Below are positions 51,554 to 59,734 of a DNA stretch of 64,000 bases, in pieces; the first letter of the stretch is position 1, and each line of letters begins with the position of its first letter. Below the pieces are notes generated by a model. That model searched no databases and had not been told where the DNA came from. It was given only the letters and a program-made list of their open reading frames with translations. The translations under genes and the position numbers were made by a program. Source of the DNA: Paludibacteraceae bacterium (GTDB lineage: Bacteria; Bacteroidota; Bacteroidia; Bacteroidales; Paludibacteraceae); contig JAEDGZ010000002.1 of assembly GCA_016297215.1 (NCBI GenBank), positions 1-64,000 of the forward strand, read 5' to 3'.

Positions 51554-52936
51554 ATGACAACAAAAACAAAGAAAGTGCTGTACATCCTCCTTGCGGTGGT
51601 AGCGTTGGCGGTTGCCGGCTATGCTATCTACGGACATTGTGCACACAACCGCATCCCCGCGGATGCCACTCAGGAAGAGCAAGTAATGGCGGTATTGCAG
51701 AACAACAACTGCTTCGCCTGCCACGCTGCCGCCCCCGAGTTACCCTTCTACGCTTCGTTCCCCGTTATCGGTCCGATGATGGACGAGCATGTGCTCCATG
51801 CGCAGCGTTTCACCGACCTGAAAGCCGCTACGGCTGACCTCGCTGCTATCACCGAGCCCGAGTTGGCGAAACTGGAGTACAGCGTGTTGGCAGAGACCAT
51901 GCCTATCAGTCAGTACAAAATGATTCACTGGGGCACCGGGCTGAACAACAAAGAGAAAGCCGTGCTGCTGCAGTGGATTGCCGATGTGCGCGCTGCCCGC
52001 TTCAGCAACGGTTTGGCGGCGGCAGAGCATGCCAACGAGCCTCTGCAAGCCGTTCCCGCCTCGGTGCCCACCTGCCCCGAGAAAGTGGCGCTGGGCGAAC
52101 GTATGTACAACGACCCGCGTATCTCGCTCGACGGCACCATCTCCTGCGCCACCTGCCATATCCTGAACCAAGGCGGCGTGAGCAGCCCTGACCACCGCAC
52201 CTCCGAGGGTATCTACGGACAGTTCGGCGGCGTGAATGCACCGACGGTTTACAATGCGTACTACAACGTGCAACAGTTCTGGAACGGTCGCGCTGCCGAC
52301 CTGCAAGAGCAGGCTGCAGGTCCTCCCGTGAACCCCGTGGAGATGGGCGACCAGACGTGGGACGACATCGTAGCACGCCTGCGCCAAGACAAAGCGCTCG
52401 TTGAAGAGTTTGAGCAACTCTTCCCGAGTGAGGGACTCACGCAGAACACCGTTACACTCGCCATTGCCGAGTTTGAGAAGACGTTGCTCACCCCCGACTG
52501 CGCTTTCGACCTGTGGCTGAAAGGCAACGCCGATGCACTGACCGCCGAGGAGCAGAAAGGCTATGCGCAGTTCAAGGAGTTGGGCTGCGCCACCTGCCAC
52601 GTGGGCGTTATCGCCGGCGGACAGTCGTTCGAGTACCTATCTATCTACGGCAACTATTTTGCCGACCGCGACACCGCGATTGCTTACTGTGCAGACGATG
52701 ACGGTCTGAAAGGCTTCACGGGCAACGATGCCGACCTCCATAAGTTCAAAGTGCCGACGCTGCGCAACGTAACCCTCACGGCTCCTTACTTCCACGACGG
52801 CTCGCAAGCCACACTCGAAGATGCTGTGCGCGCAATGGGCAGATACGAACTGAACAAAGAACTCAGCGACGCTGACGTAACCCTCCTCGTAGCCTTCATG
52901 CACACTCTCACAGGCAAACACGAGAAATTGCAATAA
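51554..52936 (+). CDS. tri-haem cytochrome c peroxidase
   Basis: A 460-residue periplasmic protein with an N-terminal anchor (VLYILLAVVALAVAGYAIYG). Three CxxCH haem motifs are visible: CFACH (Cys53) in an N-terminal haem-binding domain, CATCH (Cys198) and CATCH (Cys345) in the MauG/CcpA-type diheme domain (MYNDPRISLDGTISCATCHI, NVTLTAPYFHDGSQATLEDAVR). It reduces hydrogen peroxide with electrons passed along the haems. The third haem is an extra compared with classical two-haem peroxidases and may accept electrons from quinol. It sits directly after its probable haem ligase. Confidence 0.94.
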   Translation: MTTKTKKVLYILLAVVALAVAGYAIYGHCAHNRIPADATQEEQVMAVLQNNNCFACHAAAPELPFYASFPVIGPMMDEHVLHAQRFTDLKAATADLAAITEPELAKLEYSVLAETMPISQYKMIHWGTGLNNKEKAVLLQWIADVRAARFSNGLAAAEHANEPLQAVPASVPTCPEKVALGERMYNDPRISLDGTISCATCHILNQGGVSSPDHRTSEGIYGQFGGVNAPTVYNAYYNVQQFWNGRAADLQEQAAGPPVNPVEMGDQTWDDIVARLRQDKALVEEFEQLFPSEGLTQNTVTLAIAEFEKTLLTPDCAFDLWLKGNADALTAEEQKGYAQFKELGCATCHVGVIAGGQSFEYLSIYGNYFADRDTAIAYCADDDGLKGFTGNDADLHKFKVPTLRNVTLTAPYFHDGSQATLEDAVRAMGRYELNKELSDADVTLLVAFMHTLTGKHEKLQ

Positions 52937-52997
52937 GTTCAATTTTGGATTATGAATTATGAGCGCCCATGTTCTGAAAAGTTGATACACAATGCGC

Positions 52998-53020
52998 TCA
53001 TAATTCATAATTCATAATTC
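52998..53020 (+). repeat. heptamer array AATTCAT before the U32 gene
   Basis: Three units of AATTCAT end 10 nt before the start codon; ATTATGA words also lie at 52950-52965. Confidence 0.85.
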
Positions 53021-53029
53021 AAAAAAAAC

Positions 53030-54793
53030 TTGTCTCTCACCTTACTCTCTCCTGCTCGCGACATCACTGTCGCCAAAGCCGCTATCCAAGCAGGCGCGGA
53101 CGCCGTCTATATCGGTGCTCCGCGCTTTGGTGCGCGGCAGGCGGCGGGCAACAGCCTTGACGACCTTCAGGCGCTGGTACGCTATGCCCACACCTACGGC
53201 GTGCAGGTGCTGGTTACGCTCAACACCCTGCTGCGAGAGGAAGAGTATGCCGAGGCGGTGGAGATGGCGTGGGCGCTCTATCATATCGGTATAGATGCCC
53301 TTATCATCCAAGACCTGCGCCTGCTGACTTTCCGCCTACCGCCTATCCGTCTGCATGCCTCTACCCAGTGCGACAACCGCACCGCCGAGCAGGTGATACG
53401 CCTGCAAGAATTAGGCTTTCGGCGCGTGGTGTTAGCCCGCGAACTATCTATCATCGAGATACGCGCTATCCGCGATGCCGTACTCGTCCACTCCGAGGCG
53501 CACGGACAGACGCCCATCGAGTTGGAAGCCTTCGTCCACGGTGCACTCTGCGTCTCCTACTCGGGACGCTGCTACATGAGCGAGGTGCTGACGGGGCGCA
53601 GCGCCAACCGCGGTGCCTGCTCGCAGATGTGCCGTATGCAGTACGACCTGCTGGACGCGGATATGCAAGAACTCACGGACAACCAAGGCAGACCCATCCA
53701 CCAGCGTTACCTCCTCTCCTTGCAGGACATGGACCGCTCTGCCCATCTGCAAGAACTCATCGACGCGGGTGTAACCACCTTCAAGATAGAGGGCCGCCTG
53801 AAAGACGCAGACTACGTAACCAACATCACCGCCTACTATCGGCAGAAGTTAGACGCACTGCCATCTCTCAACTCTCAACTCTCAACTCTTAACTACGCCT
53901 TCTCCCCCAACCCTGCCAAGACTTTCCACCGCGGCGGTATCGACTATTTCCTCCACGGGCGAACAGCGCACATGGCGAATTGGGAGACACCCAAGTCCAC
54001 GGGCGAGTATATCGGGCAAGTAGCCGCCATCCGCAACAGCAAGATTCGCCTCTCCCTGCAAGACGGCATAGCGCTCCATAACGGCGACGGGCTCTGCTTT
54101 GGCGACCAAGGCTTCAGCGTCAACGGCGTAGAAGGCGACTGGATTCTGCCCAACGCGCTCCCGAAAGACCTGCGTGCGGGCGATAAGGTATTCCGCAACC
54201 TTGATACTTCCTTTGTCAAGTCGCTGCGCTGTGAGCGGCGCATACCCGTGGATATCCTCTTCGCGGAGACCGATGATGGATTCCGCCTGCGGATAGGAGA
54301 TGCCGAGAAACAGTTTGCCTACGCCCACGAACCTGCCAAGAACCCCGAGCGCGCCTTGCAAACCCTCCGCGAACAACTGACGAAGTTGGGCGATACTCCT
54401 TACGCTGTCCGCCGACTCACCCTCGACACCCCACCCTACTTCATCCCCATCAGCGTTCTCAACGCATGGCGCAGGGAGGTGGTGGAAAATAAACAGCAAG
54501 ACCCTCCCCAACCCTCCCTACAAAGGGAGGGAGATGTTTTAGCCCCTATAGTCGAAGGTAATTTATATAACCCCTCCCTTTGTAGGGAGGGACGGGGTGA
54601 GTCCTTGGACACGGAGATGCCCTTAATGACCTGCCGCTACTGCCTGCTCCACGAGATGGGGCACTGCCGCAAGACAGCCCCGCTCCGCAACGAGCCTCGC
54701 TACCTGCGCCTGCGCAACGGCACCATCCTCCGCCTCCACTTCGACTGCCACCGCTGCGAGATGCAGATAATGGGAGACCGCGCTGCGCGCTGA
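53030..54793 (+). CDS. peptidase U32 family protein
   Basis: A 587-residue protein started by TTG (SLTLLSPARDITVAKAAIQAGADAVYIG). The U32 signature EAFVHGALCVSYSGRCYMSEVLTGRSANRGACSQMCR is at about residues 164-200. Members such as TrhP/RlhA hydroxylate RNA with prephenate, so a tRNA hydroxylation role is likelier than proteolysis. The C-terminal Cys set (TCRYCLLHEMGHCRK, FDCHRCEMQI) suggests a metal or Fe-S site. Two kinds of inserts are in frame: CTCAACT heptamers at residues 278-288 and an inverted pair of C elements at about 490-526 (PPQPSLQREG ... NPSLCREGRG). Confidence 0.88.
   Translation: MSLTLLSPARDITVAKAAIQAGADAVYIGAPRFGARQAAGNSLDDLQALVRYAHTYGVQVLVTLNTLLREEEYAEAVEMAWALYHIGIDALIIQDLRLLTFRLPPIRLHASTQCDNRTAEQVIRLQELGFRRVVLARELSIIEIRAIRDAVLVHSEAHGQTPIELEAFVHGALCVSYSGRCYMSEVLTGRSANRGACSQMCRMQYDLLDADMQELTDNQGRPIHQRYLLSLQDMDRSAHLQELIDAGVTTFKIEGRLKDADYVTNITAYYRQKLDALPSLNSQLSTLNYAFSPNPAKTFHRGGIDYFLHGRTAHMANWETPKSTGEYIGQVAAIRNSKIRLSLQDGIALHNGDGLCFGDQGFSVNGVEGDWILPNALPKDLRAGDKVFRNLDTSFVKSLRCERRIPVDILFAETDDGFRLRIGDAEKQFAYAHEPAKNPERALQTLREQLTKLGDTPYAVRRLTLDTPPYFIPISVLNAWRREVVENKQQDPPQPSLQREGDVLAPIVEGNLYNPSLCREGRGESLDTEMPLMTCRYCLLHEMGHCRKTAPLRNEPRYLRLRNGTILRLHFDCHRCEMQIMGDRAAR
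53866..53893 (+). repeat. heptamer array CTCAACT inside the U32 gene
   Basis: Three CTCAACT units plus CTTAACT, read as SLNSQLSTLN. The same word, inverted, is in the leader of the antiporter gene at 21005-21040. Confidence 0.85.
54498..54605. repeat. inverted pair of C elements, in frame in the U32 gene
   Basis: Left CCCTCCCTACAAAGGGAGGG and right CCCTCCCTTTGTAGGGAGGG are each palindromic and mirror images of each other, 40 nt apart. The whole 108 bp is open in the U32 frame. Confidence 0.85.
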
Positions 54794-55069
54794 AAGACCG
54801 TCTAACGACTATCAGACCGCTGACGCTGAACGACCGCGCTTTTTATCCCGACAAGTCGGGAACGCGCTGGCAGACCGATATAGTCTCGAAAGGTAAATCG
54901 GTCTTTCCGCGAAGCAGTCAGACAACGCCTCTGTAAAAATCCCATAAATCTCTTGAGCCTAAGCGAATAGGATTATTAAAACACCCTTGCTACGGGCTAC
55001 ACCCTTGCAGAGATTAGGAGAGATTTTGGCGGAGACGTGCCAAATCAGCCTTTTCGCGCAATGCCCTCT
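54794..55069. other. gap with repeated GACCG words and a hairpin
   Basis: No gene is visible. The stretch has several AGACCG/ACGACCGC words, a TCCCGACAAGTCGGGA hairpin (54846-54861) and a GACCGAT/ATCGGTC stem followed by TTT (54873-54906) that could end U32 transcription. ACACCCTTGC occurs twice near 54985-55010. Confidence 0.4.
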
Positions 55070-55096
55070 TAATTCTTAATTCCTAATTCATAATTA
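55070..55096 (+). repeat. TTAATTC/CTAATTC words
   Basis: Degenerate heptamers of the AATTCAT type directly before the pectinesterase start. Confidence 0.75.
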
Positions 55097-55102
55097 CTCC
55101 CC

Positions 55103-56272
55103 ATGTTCCTCTTAGGTCTGATACTCTACCTCTCCGCGGGTGACCCCATATCGCCTGCCATCGACTCTGCCCGCACGGTCTATGCCGCCTCTGGCGAGCG
55201 CACCACCATCTGCCTCGAGCCGGGCAACTACGAGGAAGCGCTCACTATCGACGTACCCGGGCTGCATCTTGTCAATGCCTCGCATCGCCCCTCTATCGCC
55301 CTGCAAAACGGCGGCGTGGACATCGACCAGCAGGCAGTGCGCATCACCTCCTACTACGGGCATGGCTACCAATACGCCTCCATGGGCGACAACTTCAACT
55401 ACGGTGGCAAACGCACCCGCCGCTGGAACGCCTCCGTACTCGTTACCGCCCCCGATTTCTACGCCGAGGGCATCATCTTCGAGAACTCGTTCAACCAATA
55501 CATCTCCGCTGCCGAAGCCGCGGACACCCTTATCGACATCAGCCAAGCCAAGACCGACTGGACGGAGAAAGAACGCCCCAAGCGGCAAATGCCCGCGCGC
55601 CCCAAGACCATCGGCTCTACCGAGGTGCAGCAGAAACGCTTTATCGAGCGGGCGGCAGCCATCTCCTTCACCGAGACTGCCACTAACGCCGTGCTCCGCA
55701 ACTGCCGTTGTGTCGGACACCAAGACGTCCTCTACGGCGACCAAGGCGCCTCCGTCTATGTGGACGGTGGCATCCTCCAAGGCGGCGTGGACTTCATCTT
55801 CGGAGGACTGATGCTCGCTGTCCGCCGCGCCACTATTGTCATCAACGTGAGCGACGAGAAGGGCGACCGCTGCTACATCTCCGCCTCGCGCAACGACCCA
55901 GACGGCACCCACGAGACAGCCGATAAATACGGGAATCCCGCGCCCGGAGCAAATCCGCGCGGCATGCTCTTCTATCGCTGCCATATCCGCTTTGCCACTA
56001 CTGACGAACTGGTGCATCCGGGCACCAGCCCCGCCTATCTCGCCCGCCCGTGGCGCTGGTGGGGAGAGACCGTCTGGGCATACACCACGTGGGACGAAGG
56101 CTGCCTCGCGCCCGAAGCGTGGCACACAGGGCTCACCAAAGGCGCACCATGCCCGTATAGTTTCGAATACCGTTCGCAGGACCGCTCCGTCAGGCGTCCT
56201 GATTGGGTAACCGTCCTCCGCCGTCCCCGCCTACCCGACGGCACACGTATCACTCCTCGAAATTGGCGGTAG
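55103..56272 (+). CDS. pectinesterase (CE8 family)
   Basis: A 389-residue protein with a short hydrophobic N-terminus (MFLLGLILYLSAG). It is a right-handed beta-helix methylesterase: GHQDVLYGD with the first catalytic Asp, GGVDFIFGG with the second, and YLARPWRWWGE with the conserved Arg and Trp. It removes methyl groups from pectin so that lyases and hydrolases can cut it. A second pectinesterase follows 220 nt later and a SusCD system faces it, together suggesting pectin use. Confidence 0.92.
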   Translation: MFLLGLILYLSAGDPISPAIDSARTVYAASGERTTICLEPGNYEEALTIDVPGLHLVNASHRPSIALQNGGVDIDQQAVRITSYYGHGYQYASMGDNFNYGGKRTRRWNASVLVTAPDFYAEGIIFENSFNQYISAAEAADTLIDISQAKTDWTEKERPKRQMPARPKTIGSTEVQQKRFIERAAAISFTETATNAVLRNCRCVGHQDVLYGDQGASVYVDGGILQGGVDFIFGGLMLAVRRATIVINVSDEKGDRCYISASRNDPDGTHETADKYGNPAPGANPRGMLFYRCHIRFATTDELVHPGTSPAYLARPWRWWGETVWAYTTWDEGCLAPEAWHTGLTKGAPCPYSFEYRSQDRSVRRPDWVTVLRRPRLPDGTRITPRNWR

Positions 56273-56307
56273 GTTGCTAATGCCATTAAAAGTTCGTTGA
56301 TCAATTA

Positions 56308-56342
56308 GACCTCTGTTTCCCGCAGAGGTCTTGTGTATTTTT
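56308..56342 (+). terminator. intrinsic terminator after the first pectinesterase
   Basis: Perfect stem GACCTCTG / CAGAGGTC (56308-56330) with a T-rich tail. Confidence 0.85.
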
Positions 56343-56373
56343 TGACGGTTTTTGTAGGAAAAGGAACATGGAT

Positions 56374-56404
56374 TTGTTTATTCCAATGGAAAGAGGTATC
56401 TTTG
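56374..56404 (+). promoter_or_regulatory. Bacteroidetes-type promoter for the large pectinesterase
   Basis: TTG at 56374-56376, 20-nt spacer, TATCTTTG at 56397-56404. Leader about 85 nt. Confidence 0.85.
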
Positions 56405-56495
56405 CAGAGTTAATTTTGAACTTTTTTGGCACCATATAACGCCATTAAAAATCCGTTAAATACATTCCTATCATCCACTTAATTTCTAACACAAC

Positions 56496-59177
56496 ATGAA
56501 GAAAACATTGACAATGGTAGCATTGGCATTTGCTACGATGGCGTATGCCGGCACTACGATGGAGACCAAGTTGTACTCCACCAATTTCCAAGACTGGGAC
56601 GCTATCACCAGTAGCGCGACCCCAACTACCAAGAACTTTACTACCGCGGGGACGAACGAGGCTCTCGCTATCACCCTCGCAGAGGTGGAGGTGTCGCCTA
56701 CCGGCACAAACGCCAAGTTTACCAACACCGAGGTGATAACCGCCGGCTATGCGATGGCGGCAAAGAGTGCTACGCCGTACATTGAGACAAGCGTACTGAA
56801 GAACGTTACCCGAGTACATTATGTGCATGCCGCCACCGGCGGCAGTCGCGGATGGGGCTTGCTCTGCAAAACCGCCGATGCCACGAAATGGGATACACTC
56901 TCCTCTGCCTATTGCGCGCAAGCAGGCACCGCGGTGGACGTTGATGTCAACCGCGAGAATGTGCAACTGCGCTGGTACAACCTGAACGGAGCGCAGAACG
57001 CTTATATGACCGAGATGGCTATCTACGGCAATATGGAGCGCGGCTTTACCAACTTTGAAATCGACCTGACACAGAATCCCATCGGGGAACTGCCCGCAGG
57101 CGTTACGCAAGTGGGCTATTCGCAGCATGGCTCCAGTTTCAACGGCTCTACCCACGGTTGGTGCTGGGTCGCTTTTAAGTTCGCCGTGGACGGTCCTGTG
57201 AAGGTTAGCCTTGGCGGTTGTGAGTATGCCACAGCCAATAGTGCTTATGTTTGCAGTGCCAAGAACGACCTGAATGGAGACGGAAAGGTTGACGAAGCAG
57301 ATACCTATGGTTTCATAAACACTCAAGCAGTCGGTTGCTATGATTCATCCAAAGGCACAGGTATTGCTACATGGGTATATAACTACGAGGAGGCAGATAC
57401 ACTTATCGTCTATTGCGGACAGTATTGCCCCTATATCAAAGTGGAGGCATGCACTTTTGTACCCGACTATGTGATTACCTATTTCGACCAAGACGACAAT
57501 GAGTTAGGCAGAGACACCGTGCAACCCGGTGCGGTCTTCAGCCCGAAATATACCGCAGCAGACCTCACCATCGCCGACGGTATGGCATTCCGCGGCTGGG
57601 TAACGGCAGACGGTATCAAGAAAGCAGAAGGCAGCCTTATCGACGGCGACCTGAAACTATATGCCAATGTAACCGCTATTGAGACGGCGACAGTGGGCAC
57701 GCATTACAAGTACGACTTGTCGAAGTCTAACTTCTACATGGAAGACCATGAACTGATTGCCGGCACGGGCAAATACCACTCCACCCACGGATTTGTTTTC
57801 AGCAATGGTCAAGAGATGACACTGATAGTATCGCCTAAGGCATACGTAACGGTGGGGCTCTGCACCTATACCAACACCTCCGACCAGATTATCCGCAATG
57901 CAGCAGGCGACTCGGTAGCGGTGATGCACGTTATCAAAAACGGTGAGGAAGGTGCTATCGCCGATGGTACACTCTGCTCGTTCTTCGTAGAGAGCACCAA
58001 GCAAGACACGCTACATTTCAACTTCACCACCACCTCGTATATCCACTCCGTGGAGGTCTATAATGTGGCGGCTCCGCTCAACAAGGTAGGGCATACTTAC
58101 GATATTGCGGCGGGCGATGCTGCTACGCTGATGATGGTGTGCAACATCCTGCAAGACGGCGATACCATCTTGCTCCATGACGGCGTTTATGACCTCGGCG
58201 AGACGGTGCTGACCACCATTAGCGCGAGCCATGTGGTAGTGAAGGGCGAGTCGATGGAAGGTACTATCATCAAGAATGCACCGGATGCCAAAACGGAATC
58301 TATCAACAACACCGCCACTATCCTCAATACGGGTAGCGACAATATCTTCGAGCACCTGACGCTACAGAACGCATTAGACTACTACAAAGCCAACAACGGG
58401 CGTGCAGTCTGCCTGCAAGACAAGGGTACTCGCACGGCTTGCTACAGCGTGCGTATGCTTTCGTATCAAGATACCTACTACAGCAACAAGGCGGGGCAGG
58501 AGTGCTGGTTCGAGGACTGCGAGATTCACGGTACAGTGGACTTCATCTGCGGTAGCGGCTCCGTCTATTTCTACAACACCTTGCTTTACTGCGAGAAGCG
58601 TGCTTCGAGCGGCGGCGGCAGCGACTGCATCACTGCCAACAACAGTCAAACAGCACAAAAGGACAAAGGCTATGTGTTCGACCGTTGCACGATTCAATCG
58701 GAGTGCCCTGTAGTATCGCTGAGCCGCTCGTGGAACGACCAGCCGCAGGTAGCATACCTGCTCACTACGCTGGATATGAGCAAGGGTGAATTTAGTCTAA
58801 ACGAGGCAGGAAAGATTCAACGCTGGACGATAGCCGGCATGAACAACTGTCTGCCTCACGACTTCTCCGAGTACAACACCATGGACACCGAGGGCAATGT
58901 GGTTTCGCCCGCATCGAACAAAGTGCAGTTCTTCGGTAAAGCAGAGAACGAGAAGGAGACCATCATCGGCTACGAGGCTGCCGAAGCGAAGTCCTACACC
59001 CATTTCTTCCGCGAGGGCTGGGCACCTGCTCGCAACTATGTGGCGTTCCCTTCGCCCTCTATGCAGATTGAGAACGCGATGAGCGACAGCAATACCCCTG
59101 CCAAAATCATCCGTAACGGGCAACTGATTATCCTGCAGAACGGCATTGCATACAGCATCTTAGGTACGCGACTCTAA
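56496..59177 (+). CDS. large multidomain pectinesterase, probable T9SS cargo
   Basis: An 893-residue secreted protein. After the signal peptide (MAYAGTTM) come an N-terminal beta-sandwich (about 20-250), a dockerin-like calcium loop (NDLNGDGKVDEADTYGF, about 260), an InlB-type B-repeat (DNELGRDTVQPGAVFSP, about 330-390) and a second beta domain. The C-terminal third is a CE8 pectinesterase with SYQDTYYSN, GTVDFICGSG and LSRSWND. The end (KIIRNGQLIILQNGIAYSILGTRL) is the short tail seen on many secreted Bacteroidales proteins and probably a type IX sorting signal. It has its own promoter and terminator. Confidence 0.88.
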   Translation: MKKTLTMVALAFATMAYAGTTMETKLYSTNFQDWDAITSSATPTTKNFTTAGTNEALAITLAEVEVSPTGTNAKFTNTEVITAGYAMAAKSATPYIETSVLKNVTRVHYVHAATGGSRGWGLLCKTADATKWDTLSSAYCAQAGTAVDVDVNRENVQLRWYNLNGAQNAYMTEMAIYGNMERGFTNFEIDLTQNPIGELPAGVTQVGYSQHGSSFNGSTHGWCWVAFKFAVDGPVKVSLGGCEYATANSAYVCSAKNDLNGDGKVDEADTYGFINTQAVGCYDSSKGTGIATWVYNYEEADTLIVYCGQYCPYIKVEACTFVPDYVITYFDQDDNELGRDTVQPGAVFSPKYTAADLTIADGMAFRGWVTADGIKKAEGSLIDGDLKLYANVTAIETATVGTHYKYDLSKSNFYMEDHELIAGTGKYHSTHGFVFSNGQEMTLIVSPKAYVTVGLCTYTNTSDQIIRNAAGDSVAVMHVIKNGEEGAIADGTLCSFFVESTKQDTLHFNFTTTSYIHSVEVYNVAAPLNKVGHTYDIAAGDAATLMMVCNILQDGDTILLHDGVYDLGETVLTTISASHVVVKGESMEGTIIKNAPDAKTESINNTATILNTGSDNIFEHLTLQNALDYYKANNGRAVCLQDKGTRTACYSVRMLSYQDTYYSNKAGQECWFEDCEIHGTVDFICGSGSVYFYNTLLYCEKRASSGGGSDCITANNSQTAQKDKGYVFDRCTIQSECPVVSLSRSWNDQPQVAYLLTTLDMSKGEFSLNEAGKIQRWTIAGMNNCLPHDFSEYNTMDTEGNVVSPASNKVQFFGKAENEKETIIGYEAAEAKSYTHFFREGWAPARNYVAFPSPSMQIENAMSDSNTPAKIIRNGQLIILQNGIAYSILGTRL

Positions 59178-59203
59178 GATTTCGTAGGAGCACTCGAAAA
59201 AAA

Positions 59204-59280
59204 GAGGCTGTCTAACAAGTCAAGTTAGGCAGCCTCTTTTTGTATGTGAATAGCTTATAAGGGGCTACAATCACCGCTAA
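59204..59280 (+). terminator. terminator inside an 80-bp repeat, after the pectinesterase
   Basis: Stem GAGGCTGTCTAAC / GTTAGGCAGCCTC (59204-59236) followed by five Ts. The downstream TGTGAATAGCTTATAAGGGG matches the copy after pheT at 31740. Confidence 0.9.
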
Positions 59281-59309
59281 AACCTTCGTTTTGTTCCAAA
59301 ACGCCCGCA

Positions 59310-59347
59310 GAGAGCACCCCACTTCGCGTTGCTTGCGGGGACCCCGC
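59310..59347. repeat. palindromic element C, inner part
   Basis: AGAGCACCCCACTTCGCGTT then GCTTGCGGGGACCCCGC; the inner hairpin of C, fused to an A2 element. Confidence 0.7.
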
Positions 59348-59370
59348 AGGCGAGACGCCTGCGTCCCCAG
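59345..59370. repeat. palindromic element A (A2 form), intergenic
   Basis: CCGCAGGCGAGACGCCTGCG then TCCCCAG, identical to the two in-frame copies at 42914 and 46194. Confidence 0.9.
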
Positions 59371-59434
59371 TAGCTATGCTTCATAGGACTTGTTAGGCAG
59401 TCCTATCTTTTAGGGAGCCTCTAAATACCCCTTA

Positions 59435-59517
59435 AAGGGGGACTTTAATTCATTACCAAAAACCAAATTAGGCCTTGACTGCTGAAAGTATTTATTTAAC
59501 GCGAACTCGAGAAACAT
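59435..59517 (+). repeat. dispersed AT-rich repeat D, 3' part
   Basis: TTTAATTCATTACC, AAAAACCAAATTAG, TTGACTGCTGAAAGTAT and CGCGAACTCGA in the usual order. Confidence 0.8.
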
Positions 59518-59522
59518 ATTTT

Positions 59523-59554
59523 CAGCAGGCGGGGACGCCTGCGCACTCCGGACA
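59523..59554. repeat. palindromic element A (A1 form), intergenic
   Basis: CAGCAGGCGGGGACGCCTGC then GCACTCCGGACA; one inserted T relative to consensus. Confidence 0.88.
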
Positions 59555-59592
59555 ACCTGCGTATTCGGACAGTATGGGTTTTCGGACAGTAT

Positions 59593-59617
59593 GGTGCTGC
59601 CCGGAGACCGCACCTCC
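59593..59617. repeat. palindromic element B, diverged copy
   Basis: GGTGCTGCCCGGAGACCGCA then CCTCC; same order as 42820-42844. Confidence 0.7.
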
Positions 59618-59671
59618 TTGAAAGTAAGGAGAGTTTTCTACAAGATTACATAAACACAAGGACAGTCTATA

Positions 59672-59706
59672 ACAAAAAGACTGCCCGACGCAAGCGTCGA
59701 GCAGTC
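59672..59706 (-). terminator. intrinsic terminator of the susCD operon
   Basis: On the minus strand GACTGCTCGACGC / GCGTCGGGCAGTC followed by five Ts. It lies 29 nt after the lipoprotein stop codon. Confidence 0.88.
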
Positions 59707-59734
59707 CGTTAGTTGAACTTTTAGTATGTTCTGA

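Noticed and set aside
54794..55069. Possible tRNA or structured RNA in the gap after the U32 gene
   Set aside because: No cloverleaf with a T-loop GGTTCRA and CCA-proximal stem can be drawn; only short stems and repeated words are seen.
55112..56125. Minus-strand open frame of 337 codons opposite the first pectinesterase
   Set aside because: The plus strand carries all CE8 motifs; the antisense frame has no recognisable domain.
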